Shown in pieces: positions 10,901 to 19,292 of a DNA stretch of 64,000 bases. The position numbers and the translations under genes were made by a program. This DNA comes from Paenibacillus sp. PAMC 26794 (GTDB taxonomy: Bacteria; Bacillota; Bacilli; Paenibacillales; Paenibacillaceae): the NCBI RefSeq assembly GCF_000316035.1, contig NZ_ANHX01000009.1:1-64000 (forward strand), written 5' to 3'. The notes beneath the pieces are model-generated. The model searched no databases, was not told where the DNA came from, and worked only from the letters and a program-made list of their open reading frames with translations. Position 1 is the stretch's first letter. Each line of letters opens with the position of its first letter.

Positions 10901-10931
10901 TTGTTCAATGTGAGAAAGGTCATGGTATAAT
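10901..10931 (+). promoter_or_regulatory. Promoter upstream of the PilZ gene
   Basis: An extended -10 element TGGTATAAT ends at 10931. The -35 region (TTGTTC at 10901, 19-base spacing) is poor, so recognition would rely on the extended -10. Confidence 0.55.
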
Positions 10932-10963
10932 AGTCCTTGTACATACGAAGATAAATACATAAA

Positions 10964-11632
10964 GTGGCGGTGAACAGCTTGTTTCCGAAAATAAATGAAA
11001 TTTTATACATCCAGATTGCTTCTGCAGATGAAAAAGAGGAACACAAAGAGTACAAATCACGCATTGCAGATATGGATGACAGCAGTTTTCTGATTGAGGT
11101 CCCGATGCAACAAGGAAGCAGCCGTCTGAAAAGGCTCTTTTTCGGAGAAGAATTGTCCATTTCATATATTACGGAGGATGGGGTCCGGCATTATTTTAAT
11201 ACCTATGTCACGGGATTTGAGGAAGATGTGGTCCGTCTTGTCCGTATCCGCAAACCGCTTCCGAGCGATATATCCAAAATACAACGGCGCAGCTTTCTTC
11301 GTGTTCATGCAAACCTCGAATTGGCCATCCAGAGTGAAGACCTGACCCGTGCCGTTGGATTGACTGAAGATATTGGTGGCGGTGGATTGTCCATCTACGG
11401 CGAAACAGGTTTTTCAATAGCTGAAGGTCAAAAATTGAAATGCTGGTTGCTGGTTCCCTACCGGAATTCAACCATTGAACATGTGAATTTTGAAGCTGAA
11501 GTTGTGCGGATCAAAACCCTGGAAACCGGCAGACAGCTATGCATGCTGAAATTTGTGCAGATTTCAGATTCGGAGCGCCAGAAAATTATCAAGTTTTGTT
11601 TTGAACGGCAACTTGACTATCGCACGAAATAG
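10964..11632 (+). CDS. PilZ-domain cyclic di-GMP protein, YpfA/MotI-like flagellar brake
   Basis: The protein has up to 222 residues: an N-terminal YcgR-like domain and a C-terminal PilZ domain. Members bind cyclic di-GMP and slow flagellar rotation. The arginine motif is present as RSFLR near residue 107-111. The second motif, normally D/N-x-S-x-x-G, reads DIGGGG near 136-141, so the conserved Ser is Gly here. Possible starts are GTG 10964, GTG 10970 and TTG 10979. The last follows GGCGGTG and best matches homologue N-termini, so the true start may be 10979. Gene order before ypfB-cmk matches ypfA. Confidence 0.88.
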   Translation: MAVNSLFPKINEILYIQIASADEKEEHKEYKSRIADMDDSSFLIEVPMQQGSSRLKRLFFGEELSISYITEDGVRHYFNTYVTGFEEDVVRLVRIRKPLPSDISKIQRRSFLRVHANLELAIQSEDLTRAVGLTEDIGGGGLSIYGETGFSIAEGQKLKCWLLVPYRNSTIEHVNFEAEVVRIKTLETGRQLCMLKFVQISDSERQKIIKFCFERQLDYRTK

Positions 11633-11695
11633 GAATGTCGTGGCATAAAAAGAAGAAACTGCGGGTATCGTAATGAAAAAAACGGAGGCATTGCC

Positions 11696-11920
11696 ATGAA
11701 TCATCGTCATGCAACCCGCAGATATGAGCGACTTTATTATGTTTTCTCCAGGCGAATGGAACGAAAGGTTACGATTCTGATTACAGCCCTTCTAATCCTG
11801 CTTGTGGTGTATCAATTGCTGCTGTTGGTACCGGGCTTCAAAAAGTATATGACCACCATTGACCGCCTGGAAGGAAAGCCAATTGAAGTGCAAACGATGA
11901 ATGATTACAAACGTCGTTGA
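11696..11920 (+). CDS. YpfB-like small membrane protein
   Basis: It has 74 residues. A basic N-terminus (about 1-24) is followed by one hydrophobic segment (about 26-47) and a charged tail. ATG 11696 follows AACGGAGG. Position between the PilZ gene and cmk matches ypfB of B. subtilis. Role unknown. Confidence 0.75.
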   Translation: MNHRHATRRYERLYYVFSRRMERKVTILITALLILLVVYQLLLLVPGFKKYMTTIDRLEGKPIEVQTMNDYKRR

Positions 11921-11931
11921 TTTGTCTGTTT

Positions 11932-11960
11932 TTGCATCCATGTGTAGAGTGTGGTATAAT
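11932..11960 (+). promoter_or_regulatory. Sigma-A promoter of cmk
   Basis: TTGCAT (11932-11937), 17 bases, TATAAT (11955-11960) with an upstream TG, making an extended -10. It overlaps the region just past the YpfB stop. Confidence 0.75.
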
Positions 11961-11970
11961 TTTCACGATG

Positions 11971-11990
11971 CAGGCAATGCCTGTTTTTTT
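11971..11990 (+). terminator. Short hairpin plus T tract right after the cmk promoter
   Basis: CAGGC (11971-11975), loop AAT, GCCTG (11979-11983), then seven T residues. It may end the upstream YpfB transcript. It also lies only about four bases after the expected cmk start of RNA, so it would be the 5' end of the cmk message. Confidence 0.6.
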
Positions 11991-12023
11991 ATTGAGGTTT
12001 ATCGTTTGAGGAGGAATGCCCCG

Positions 12024-12728
12024 TTGGCAAGCCAGAACACATCAGAGAACGGGAAAATGAACGTTGCAATTGACGGACCTGCCGGTGCCGGGAAAAGCAC
12101 GGTGGCCCGATTGGTTGCAGAGGCGCTCGCGTATGTATACGTCGATACAGGCGCAATGTACCGTGCGGTAACCTTGCACATGCTTCGGAAAGATATTTCA
12201 CCGGAAGAAGTGACACAGGTACTTCAGGAAGCCCAAAAGCTGGTCATTGATTTACAACCGGATCCCGACGGACAGAAAGTGTTCTGTAATGGGGAAGAAG
12301 TAACCTCGGAAATCCGCTCCCGTGAAGTGACGGGAATCGTGTCCCGATATGCGCAAATCGAGGGGCTGCGTACGCAATTAGTGGATACTCAGCGGCAAAT
12401 GGCTTTGCGCAAGGGCGTCGTCATGGATGGACGCGATATCGGAACGACAGTACTGCCCGATGCGGAAGTGAAAATCTTCATGACCGCCAGCGTGGAGGAG
12501 CGTGCGCTTCGCCGCTTCAAAGAACTGGACCCCTCTGAAGGACTAACGCTGCAACAACTGGAGCGAGACATTGCCACCCGCGATAAATTGGATGAGAGTC
12601 GGGAAATTTCCCCGCTTCGTTGTGCTGAGGATGCTATCGTTCTTGATACAACAGAGATGAACATCCATGAAGTGGTTGACAAAATCGTATCTTATTGCAC
12701 AATGGTCAGAGGAGAGATCGGTCTATGA
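12024..12728 (+). CDS. cmk: Cytidylate kinase
   Basis: It phosphorylates CMP and dCMP with ATP. The P-loop GPAGAGKST is near residues 18-26 counted from TTG 12024, and the DGRDIGT motif near 132-138 is typical. I choose TTG 12024 because GAGGAGGAA lies eight bases before it; ATG 12057 is the alternative and would give a 223-residue protein close to the usual length. The stop overlaps the plsC start (ATGA), so the two are coupled. Confidence 0.95.
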   Translation: MASQNTSENGKMNVAIDGPAGAGKSTVARLVAEALAYVYVDTGAMYRAVTLHMLRKDISPEEVTQVLQEAQKLVIDLQPDPDGQKVFCNGEEVTSEIRSREVTGIVSRYAQIEGLRTQLVDTQRQMALRKGVVMDGRDIGTTVLPDAEVKIFMTASVEERALRRFKELDPSEGLTLQQLERDIATRDKLDESREISPLRCAEDAIVLDTTEMNIHEVVDKIVSYCTMVRGEIGL

Positions 12729-13312
12729 TTTACACATTTTGCAGCACATTACTGCGGATCATTTATACCATTCTTTTCCGCTTGGAGGCCGTTGGACGGG
12801 AGAATATTCCGAAAGAAGGCGGCGTACTTTTATGTTCCAATCATATTAGTAACTTCGATCCTCCAACCGTTGGTATCAAACTTCGCCGTCAGGTGCGTTT
12901 CATGGCCAAAAGCGAGTTGTTTGAAATTCCGGTACTCGGCCGAATTATTAAAGCCGTGGGCGCTTTCCCTGTTAAACGTGGAGGTGTCAGCAAGGAATCC
13001 ATCAAGACCTCACTCAATATTTTGCGTGGTGGTGAAGTGCTCGGAATCTTCCCCTCGGGAAGCCGTCACAATGATGGAGGTATCGGCAAAAAAGGGGCAG
13101 CGAGTTTTGCTCTCCGCAGTGGCGCTACAGTTATTCCTACTGCTATTATCGGTAACTACAAAGTTTTTCGTAAGATGAAAGTTGTATATGGAGCACCAGT
13201 AAGTTTGGACGAGTTCAAGGAAGACCCATCCGGAGAAGCTCTGGAGAAGGCGACTGAAAAGATTATGTCCAAGATTAACGAAATGGTGCAAACGGGCGTG
13301 CCAAGCAAGTAA
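12725..13312 (+). CDS. plsC: 1-acyl-sn-glycerol-3-phosphate acyltransferase
   Basis: It adds the second acyl chain to lysophosphatidic acid at the membrane. The 195-residue protein carries the acyltransferase motif NHISNFD (HX4D) near residue 38-44 and the glycerol-phosphate motif FPSGSR near 110. ATG 12725 overlaps the cmk stop. plsY lies 3.5 kb downstream, so two phosphatidate-synthesis steps share the neighbourhood. Confidence 0.92.
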   Translation: MIYTFCSTLLRIIYTILFRLEAVGRENIPKEGGVLLCSNHISNFDPPTVGIKLRRQVRFMAKSELFEIPVLGRIIKAVGAFPVKRGGVSKESIKTSLNILRGGEVLGIFPSGSRHNDGGIGKKGAASFALRSGATVIPTAIIGNYKVFRKMKVVYGAPVSLDEFKEDPSGEALEKATEKIMSKINEMVQTGVPSK

Positions 13313-13454
13313 TGGCTTCGTCGGTAGCTGAGTGCATGTTTCCATATTTTTGAGGGAGACTAAAGTTTGAGCACTCAGTGATGAAAGTGTTTTGAACTCT
13401 GCTACAGGCAGGTTTGAATATAATGGGGTTTTTGAATTGAGGAGGGTATTTGAC

Positions 13455-14669
13455 ATGTCGGAAGAAATGAAAAATCAAGAAGCAACCCAAGATGAGTTGG
13501 ATCAATTCGTTTCCTTGAAAAAAGGAGATACCGTAAAAGGAACCATCGTCAAATTGGAAGATAACCAAGCCTATGTGAGCATTGGATATAAATATGACGG
13601 TGTCATTCCAATTCGTGAACTGTCTTCATTACATGTTGACAGCGCGTCTGATGCAGTAGAAGTTGGACAAGAAGTTGAAGCTAAAGTTCTTAGCATCGAC
13701 GACGAGAAAGAAAAACTCGTTCTGTCCAAACGTGCAATCGACAGCGAAAACGCATGGGATCAATTGCAAAAGCATTTTGAAGACCAAGACGTATTCGAAG
13801 TTGTTGTAGGTGACGTTGTTAAAGGCGGTCTGGTAGCAGACGTGGGCGTACGTGGATTTATCCCGGCTTCCATGGTTGAACGCCATTTCGTTGAAGACTT
13901 CAGCGACTACAAAGGACGCACACTGCGTGTTAAAGTGAAAGAGATCGACCGTGAGAACAACAAAGTGATCCTTTCCCAAAAAGACGTACTGGAGCAAGAA
14001 TTCGAAGCAAACAAAGCAACTGTTATGGCTGGTTTGCAAGAAGGTCAAGTCATCGAAGGTACAGTACAACGTTTGACTCAATTCGGCGCATTTGTTGATG
14101 TGGGCGGAGTTGACGGTTTGGTTCACGTATCCGAGCTGGCTTGGACTCACGTTGAAAAACCATCCGACGTTCTGTCTGAAGGTGATAAAGTTAGTGTGAA
14201 AGTGCTGAAAGTTGACCCTGAAAAAGGCAAAATCAGCCTGAGCATGAAAGCTGTTCAACCAGGTCCATGGGAAACAGCTAGCGAAAAATTCAATTCCAGC
14301 GATATCGTAACAGGTGTTGTAAAACGTCTGGTAGACTTCGGTGCATTTGTTGAAATCGCTCCTGGTGTTGAGGGACTTGTGCATATCTCGCAAATCTCCC
14401 ACAAACACATCGGCACTCCTCATGAAGTGCTGAAAGAAGGACAAGAAGTTCAAGTTAAAATCTTGGACATGAACCCTTCTGAGCAACGTGTAAGCTTGAG
14501 CATCAAAGAAACAGAAGAAGCTCCGGCTCAACCACAAAGATCAGAAAGACCTGCAAGAAACAACGCTCCACGTGAAGAAATCAACAATCCAAACGTTTCC
14601 TTGAACAATCAAGGTATGAGCACTACGCTTGGCGAACTGTTTGGTGACAAACTCAGCAAGTTTAAATAA
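13455..14669 (+). CDS. rpsA: Ribosomal protein S1-like RNA-binding protein (YpfD)
   Basis: It has 404 residues with four S1 (OB-fold) domains, at about 20-90, 105-175, 190-260 and 275-345, and a polar tail rich in Pro, Arg and Asn. It is expected to bind single-stranded RNA and may help translation; in low-GC Firmicutes the protein is shorter than proteobacterial S1 and its ribosomal role is debated. ATG 13455 follows GAGGAGGG. Codon use is clearly biased (GAA, AAA, CGT, GTT), which suggests high expression. TATAAT at 13419-13424 may be its -10 element. Confidence 0.93.
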   Translation: MSEEMKNQEATQDELDQFVSLKKGDTVKGTIVKLEDNQAYVSIGYKYDGVIPIRELSSLHVDSASDAVEVGQEVEAKVLSIDDEKEKLVLSKRAIDSENAWDQLQKHFEDQDVFEVVVGDVVKGGLVADVGVRGFIPASMVERHFVEDFSDYKGRTLRVKVKEIDRENNKVILSQKDVLEQEFEANKATVMAGLQEGQVIEGTVQRLTQFGAFVDVGGVDGLVHVSELAWTHVEKPSDVLSEGDKVSVKVLKVDPEKGKISLSMKAVQPGPWETASEKFNSSDIVTGVVKRLVDFGAFVEIAPGVEGLVHISQISHKHIGTPHEVLKEGQEVQVKILDMNPSEQRVSLSIKETEEAPAQPQRSERPARNNAPREEINNPNVSLNNQGMSTTLGELFGDKLSKFK

Positions 14670-14728
14670 GTTAACAATGCATGGTTCTTAGTTATATACT
14701 GCATATTTTGCTGAATAACAAAAGCAAG

Positions 14729-14765
14729 ATCGGCGAGCCCAAGGCGGGTTCGCCGATTGTTTTTA
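14729..14765 (+). terminator. Intrinsic terminator after the S1-like gene
   Basis: ATCGGCGAGCCC (14729-14740) pairs with GGGTTCGCCGAT (14746-14757), followed by TGTTTTTA. Confidence 0.92.
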
Positions 14766-14854
14766 TTGCGAGTAATTTGGCATGAAACGTTAGCCAAGAT
14801 ATATCTTTTTTGCTATGATGAGTATCGTAAGTATGGACAGGAGGAGTGGAATGT

Positions 14855-16177
14855 ATGGCAAGACCCGTTGTGGCAATTGTCGGACGACCGAACGTGGGTA
14901 AATCCACCATTTTCAATCGGATCATCGGCGACAGACTGGCCATTGTGGAAGACAAGCCGGGCATTACCCGTGACCGCATATATGGAATCGGTGAATGGAA
15001 CGGTAAACCATTTAGTATCATTGATACAGGTGGTATCGAAATTGATGGTGAAGATGTAATCTTAAAATCGATTCGGATGCAAGCAGAGCTCGCTATTGAA
15101 GAAGCGGATGTTATTGTATTCATGTGTGATGCAAAAGCAGGTATTACGCAATCGGATGAAGAGGTAGCAGAGATGCTCTACCGCTCAGGAAAGCCTATTG
15201 TTGTAGCGGTTAACAAAGTGGATAATATCGGACGAAGTGAGCTCATTTATGAGTTTTATGGATTTGGTTTCGGTGATCCCATCGGCGTATCCGGAAGTCA
15301 CGGTACAGGTGTAGGTGACTTGCTTGATGCAATTGTGGAGAAGTTGCCAGAACTTGAGGAAGAGACTTACGATGAAGATGTCATTCGTGTAGCTCTGATC
15401 GGACGTCCTAATGTAGGTAAATCTTCACTGGTGAACGCTATTCTGGGTGAAGAGCGTGTCATTGTAAGTGACGTGGCTGGAACGACCCGGGATGCGATTG
15501 ATACACCTTTTGAAAAAGACGGCCAACGTTACGTGCTGATTGATACAGCAGGTATGCGTAAGCGTGGTAAAGTATATGAAACAACTGAGAAATACAGTGT
15601 AATGCGTGCGATGCGTGCGATTGAGCGTGCAGATGTTGTTCTGATTGTCATTAATGGTGAAGAAGGCATTATTGAACAGGACAAGCATATTGCAGGATAT
15701 GCATTCGAAGCTGGTAAAGCGTCATTGTTTGTTGTGAACAAATGGGACGTGGTAGAGAAGCATGACAAGACGATGAAAGAGTTTGAGAGAAAAATTCGGG
15801 ATCACTTCCTGTTTATGACTTATGCTCCAGTCGTATTCTTGTCAGCCCTCACAAAACAACGCTTACAAAAATTGTTGCCGGTTGTGAAAAGGGTAGCAGA
15901 TCAACACTCGTTACGTGTACAAACACATCTACTTAACGATGTGGTATCGGATGCAGTAGCTATTAACCCTCCGCCAACGGATAAAGGACGGAGAATGAGA
16001 ATTAACTATGTGACTCAGGTTGCCGTTAAGCCACCGACCATGGTTGTTTTTGTGAACGATCCGGAATTGATGCACTTCTCATATGAGCGCTACCTGGAGA
16101 ATAAAATCCGTGCAGCGTTTGATTTCGAAGGAACACCAATTCGCATATTTACTCGGAAGAAGTCCGACGAAAGTTAG
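14855..16177 (+). CDS. der: Ribosome-associated GTPase Der (EngA)
   Basis: It has 440 residues with two tandem GTPase domains and a C-terminal KH-like domain. GRPNVGKS appears near residues 10-17 and again near 183-190, with DTGG and DTAG switch motifs and NKVD / NKWD specificity motifs. It acts in assembly of the 50S ribosomal subunit. ATG 14855 follows GGAGGAGTGG; GTG 14846 is too close to that site. plsY and gpsA follow closely, as in related genomes. Confidence 0.97.
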   Translation: MARPVVAIVGRPNVGKSTIFNRIIGDRLAIVEDKPGITRDRIYGIGEWNGKPFSIIDTGGIEIDGEDVILKSIRMQAELAIEEADVIVFMCDAKAGITQSDEEVAEMLYRSGKPIVVAVNKVDNIGRSELIYEFYGFGFGDPIGVSGSHGTGVGDLLDAIVEKLPELEEETYDEDVIRVALIGRPNVGKSSLVNAILGEERVIVSDVAGTTRDAIDTPFEKDGQRYVLIDTAGMRKRGKVYETTEKYSVMRAMRAIERADVVLIVINGEEGIIEQDKHIAGYAFEAGKASLFVVNKWDVVEKHDKTMKEFERKIRDHFLFMTYAPVVFLSALTKQRLQKLLPVVKRVADQHSLRVQTHLLNDVVSDAVAINPPPTDKGRRMRINYVTQVAVKPPTMVVFVNDPELMHFSYERYLENKIRAAFDFEGTPIRIFTRKKSDES

Positions 16178-16188
16178 GGGAGAAGTGT

Positions 16189-16812
16189 GTGATTTTACAA
16201 ATCGCAGCGATTGTACTGAGTTATCTGCTCGGTTCGATCAGCTTTAGTGTCCTCCTTGCCAAAGCGATACGGGGGATCGATATTCGTCAGCACGGAAGCG
16301 GAAACGCGGGAGCTACCAATACATTGCGTATTTTAGGTAAAGGACCGGCAATTGCTGTTCTGTTACTTGATGTACTTAAGGGTGTTGCAGCTGTATGGAT
16401 TGGAATCTGGCTGAGTGACGGTTCTTCCTGGATTCCTGCACTCAGTGGTATAGCAGCCATTGCAGGACATAACTGGCCGCTTTACTTCCATTTTCGTGGA
16501 GGAAAAGGCGTTGCCACAGCCATTGGTGTTCTGGTGAGTCTTGCTTTCCTGCCTGCGTTATGTGCTGGGGTGATCGCCATTCTGTCTATTGTATTGACAC
16601 GCTATGTTTCATTGGGGTCTCTGATTTTTGTAGCATTTACACCCATCTTTATCATGGTATTACCCGGATATTCAATGAATATCTTCTGGGGGAGTCTGAT
16701 TATTTGTCTGTTTGCGTTCTGGAGACATCGTACCAATATTGCGAAGCTCGCCAAAGGACAGGAAAATAAATTGGGATCGAAAAACCCTGGAGGGGGTAAA
16801 CGAGTTGTCTAA
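16189..16812 (+). CDS. plsY: Acyl-phosphate:glycerol-3-phosphate acyltransferase PlsY
   Basis: An integral membrane enzyme of 207 residues that transfers an acyl group from acyl-phosphate to glycerol 3-phosphate, the first acylation of phospholipid synthesis. Conserved motifs include GSISF near 16-20, GSGNAGATN near 37-45, and GGKGVAT near 104-110. GTG 16189 follows AGGGGAGAA. The 3' end overlaps gpsA by eight bases, which places the supplier of its substrate in the same operon. Confidence 0.95.
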   Translation: MILQIAAIVLSYLLGSISFSVLLAKAIRGIDIRQHGSGNAGATNTLRILGKGPAIAVLLLDVLKGVAAVWIGIWLSDGSSWIPALSGIAAIAGHNWPLYFHFRGGKGVATAIGVLVSLAFLPALCAGVIAILSIVLTRYVSLGSLIFVAFTPIFIMVLPGYSMNIFWGSLIICLFAFWRHRTNIAKLAKGQENKLGSKNPGGGKRVV

Positions 16813-17845
16813 AAAAGTTGCTGTTCTGGTCGCTGGAAGCTGGGGAACGGCTCTGGCCAGTGTACTCGCCGCCAATCAGTTGGACGTGATGATGTGGACA
16901 CGTGGTGAAGACCAGGCTAACGAAATCAATAACAAGCACACCAATACTCGCTATCTTCCGGATGCGGAGCTTTCACCACGGATTCAAGCAACAACTGATA
17001 TGGAAGCTGCGGTGGAAGGCGCTATAGCTGTGTTAATTGTTGCGCCTTCATCAGCCATGCGTGCAGTTACGAACCAGCTTAAGGCTTATTACAAGCCTGA
17101 GATGTTAGTTATTCATGCAACCAAAGGTTTTGAGACAGAAAGCCTCAAACGGATGTCCACAGTCATTTCAGAAGAGCTTGAATGTGAAGAAGGACGTGTG
17201 GTTGTTCTTTCTGGCCCAAGCCATGCGGAAGAAGTGGTGAAGCGTTGTCCAACGACAGTGGTTGTAGCTTCACTGGATAAGGCATCTGCTGAGTCTACCC
17301 AAGCTTTGTTTATGAATGCCTATTTCCGGGTTTACACGAATCGGGACATGATCGGTGTTGAGCTTGCAGGTGCATTCAAAAATATCATTGCTCTTGGTGC
17401 AGGTATGTCGGATGGTCTTCAATTTGGTGATAATGCCAAAGCCGCTTTGCTAACACGCGGTCTGGCTGAGATCACACGTATTGGTGTTGAGATGGGAGCA
17501 AATCCGCTAACGTTTTCGGGACTTGCTGGAATCGGGGATCTGGTTGTAACGGCTACAAGTCAGCACAGTCGGAACTGGAGAGCAGGTTCCATGTTGGGCC
17601 AGGGACAGAAGCTGGATGATGTTCTGAAGTCCATGGGCATGGTGGTAGAAGGCATTCGAACTACGCAAGCTGCCTATTTCATCTCACAAAAATACGGTGT
17701 ACAAATGCCAATTGCGGATCAGTTATATCACGTTTTATTCCAGGAGAGACAGCCGCGTGATGCGGTTGAAGCCTTGATGGGACGTGACCCGAAGACTGAA
17801 ATGGAAGTCATGAAACTTGAAACCTGGGAGCAGTGGCATTCCTGA
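16805..17845 (+). CDS. gpsA: Glycerol-3-phosphate dehydrogenase [NAD(P)+]
   Basis: It reduces dihydroxyacetone phosphate to glycerol 3-phosphate for phospholipids. The protein has 346 residues from TTG 16805, preceded by GGAGGGGG. The NAD-binding loop reads VAGSWG (about 9-14), where the first Gly of the usual GAGSWG is Val (GTC codon). Other family motifs are intact: LSGPSHAEE near 138-146, the catalytic-Lys region AGAFKN near 191, and GLAGIGDL near 240. The start overlaps plsY by eight bases. Confidence 0.94.
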   Translation: MSKKVAVLVAGSWGTALASVLAANQLDVMMWTRGEDQANEINNKHTNTRYLPDAELSPRIQATTDMEAAVEGAIAVLIVAPSSAMRAVTNQLKAYYKPEMLVIHATKGFETESLKRMSTVISEELECEEGRVVVLSGPSHAEEVVKRCPTTVVVASLDKASAESTQALFMNAYFRVYTNRDMIGVELAGAFKNIIALGAGMSDGLQFGDNAKAALLTRGLAEITRIGVEMGANPLTFSGLAGIGDLVVTATSQHSRNWRAGSMLGQGQKLDDVLKSMGMVVEGIRTTQAAYFISQKYGVQMPIADQLYHVLFQERQPRDAVEALMGRDPKTEMEVMKLETWEQWHS

Positions 17846-17869
17846 TTGTAATCAGCCTAAACGTACCTT

Positions 17870-17897
17870 GTGAAATAAGAAGCTTATTCACCTTTTC
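17870..17897 (+). terminator. Weak terminator-like hairpin after gpsA
   Basis: GTGAAATAAG (17870-17879) pairs with CTTATTCAC (17883-17891) with one bulge, followed by CTTTTC. It overlaps the -35 of the spoVIF promoter. Confidence 0.4.
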
Positions 17898-17917
17898 TGT
17901 AGCAGACTCATACTATA
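17889..17917 (+). promoter_or_regulatory. Candidate sigma-K promoter of spoVIF
   Basis: CACC (17889-17892), 16 bases, CATACTATA (17909-17917) fits the sigma-K pattern (AC at -35, CATAnnnTA at -10). SpoVIF is a late mother-cell protein in Bacillus, which agrees. Confidence 0.6.
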
Positions 17918-17948
17918 CACATGAGTATTGCCGGAGGAGGGGAGACGA

Positions 17949-18224
17949 ATGGGTAACAACATTTCCAAAGATGCACTGAATGCAATCAATAAGAAAACGG
18001 GTAAAACGATAACAGAAGGTGCCGTTAAGAAATTGGCAAGCACGGTGAAACCAACGACGATTCAGAATGAAGCTCAGTTGCGCCAATTGATCAAACAAGT
18101 ATCCGCCATGGCGAAAGTTCCGGTATCTGAGGATACGGTTAAGGATATTGTGAGTGCGGTCAAGAAAAGTGGATTGAATCCGAGCAGTATGGAATCGTTA
18201 ATGAAAATGATGATGAAAAAATAA
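17949..18224 (+). CDS. spoVIF: Stage VI sporulation protein F
   Basis: It has 91 residues, small, basic and helical, and resembles SpoVIF (YjcC) throughout its length. In B. subtilis it is a mother-cell protein needed for assembly of part of the spore coat and for spore resistance. ATG 17949 follows GGAGGAGGGGAG. A sigma-K-like promoter lies just upstream and a strong terminator downstream, so it is a single-gene unit placed between gpsA and the YphE homologue. Confidence 0.85.
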   Translation: MGNNISKDALNAINKKTGKTITEGAVKKLASTVKPTTIQNEAQLRQLIKQVSAMAKVPVSEDTVKDIVSAVKKSGLNPSSMESLMKMMMKK

Positions 18225-18256
18225 TAGATCACACCTGCATGTGCAGGTGATCCAGT

Positions 18257-18308
18257 AAGACAAAAAGACGAGTCGGCTTCTGCCGGCTTGCTTTTTTGTC
18301 TTTTTTTT
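18257..18308 (+). terminator. Intrinsic terminator after spoVIF
   Basis: AAGACAAAAAG pairs with CTTTTTTGTCTT around an inner AGTCGGC/GCCGGCT stem, ending in eight T residues. A separate perfect CACCTGCA/TGCAGGTG hairpin lies just before it (about 18230-18250). Confidence 0.88.
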
Positions 18309-18397
18309 GGAAAGTTGAGCTGAATTTCGTGTTATAATGGTTGCAATTGTCACAGTGTCAGTGATGAATATCGGACTGAAGGGGAGACTGCTGGATT

Positions 18398-18577
18398 ATG
18401 AGCGCAATGGACAAGATGTGGCTGTCATTGGTGGCCATCCTCATTATGGGACTATCTGTATTCCTGATTACGTTTGCTCGTGCCAAAACAAAAGGTATTG
18501 TACGGGGGATTCTTTCTCTGATTGCATTTTTGATTATGCTGATTGGGTTTTTCGGTGGAATCGCTTCTCTGACCTGA
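18398..18577 (+). CDS. Small two-helix membrane protein, DUF2768/YphE-like
   Basis: It has 59 residues from ATG 18398 (after AAGGGGAGA) to TGA 18575-18577. Two hydrophobic segments (about 7-25 and 37-56) are joined by a short basic loop (RAKTKG). Position after gpsA matches yphE of B. subtilis. An extended -10 TGTTATAAT lies at 18330-18338. Role unknown. Confidence 0.75.
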   Translation: MSAMDKMWLSLVAILIMGLSVFLITFARAKTKGIVRGILSLIAFLIMLIGFFGGIASLT

Positions 18578-18660
18578 TTTCCCATGCCTGAAAGATAACA
18601 TCCGCATAAGCACATCATAAGAACTGACACAATGAATACGGATGAGGGGAGTGTGAGCCT

Positions 18661-19278
18661 ATGGGGCCGCATGATACGGAGGGTCGGACAGAGCGTTATC
18701 CGGAATTACACGCGGCTTTGCTGGAAACGGCCAAAGCCTGGAACACACAGCCACAGACATGGTTACTTGGAGGAAGTTGTGGGTTGCTGCTTCAAGGGGT
18801 GGAGTTGCAACAGGCTCCGAGAGATATTGATATCTATGCGGATGTTGCTGCTGCTAAGGAACTTCACCGTTGCGCTCCGGGGGAAATGCTTGACGAGCCT
18901 ACAGTGGACAAGACAGGACCGTATGCTTCTCTGCTGAGCCACTATCAGGTGGGTGATTGTGCGCTGGAACTGGTGGGTGGTTTCGAAATATGGGCTCGCA
19001 AAAGTTGGTACCGTATCGAGATTGAACATGTACTTGCTCCGTATGCACCAGTAGCACAAGTGGGTTCATATAGCCTGCGACTGATGCCGCTTGCGCATGA
19101 GCTGTTGTTTAATCTGCTACGAGGTCGTGAAGATCGTTATGTCCCCATTGCGACACAGATGCGTCAGCAACCACATGCACATCAACCTATATTGATGCTG
19201 TTAAGTCAACAGAATGTATGGACAACCCGCTTCAGAGCCGAAGTGGAAGAGCTTGTTGGCTTTACATGGCCCCAGTAG
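18661..19278 (+). CDS. Nucleotidyltransferase-fold protein
   Basis: It has 205 residues. LLGGSCGLLLQGV near 35-47 and RDIDIYAD near 54-61 form the Gly-Ser ... Asp-x-Asp pattern of the nucleotidyltransferase superfamily (minimal or AbiEii-like branch). The transferred group and target are not readable. ATG 18661 is preceded by GAGGGGAGTG. It is not part of the B. subtilis synteny at this site and looks like an accessory gene inserted between the YphE and YphF homologues. Confidence 0.65.
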   Translation: MGPHDTEGRTERYPELHAALLETAKAWNTQPQTWLLGGSCGLLLQGVELQQAPRDIDIYADVAAAKELHRCAPGEMLDEPTVDKTGPYASLLSHYQVGDCALELVGGFEIWARKSWYRIEIEHVLAPYAPVAQVGSYSLRLMPLAHELLFNLLRGREDRYVPIATQMRQQPHAHQPILMLLSQQNVWTTRFRAEVEELVGFTWPQ

Positions 19279-19292
19279 GTTGAGGGAGGAAA

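Noticed and set aside
13629..14537. 302-residue minus-strand open frame opposite the S1-like gene
   Set aside because: It is antisense to a clearly conserved, codon-biased gene, is rich in Phe/His/Cys and has no family resemblance.
18337..18591. 84-residue plus-strand frame overlapping the YphE-like gene
   Set aside because: The overlapping frame at 18398-18577 has a better ribosome site, two membrane helices and the expected synteny.
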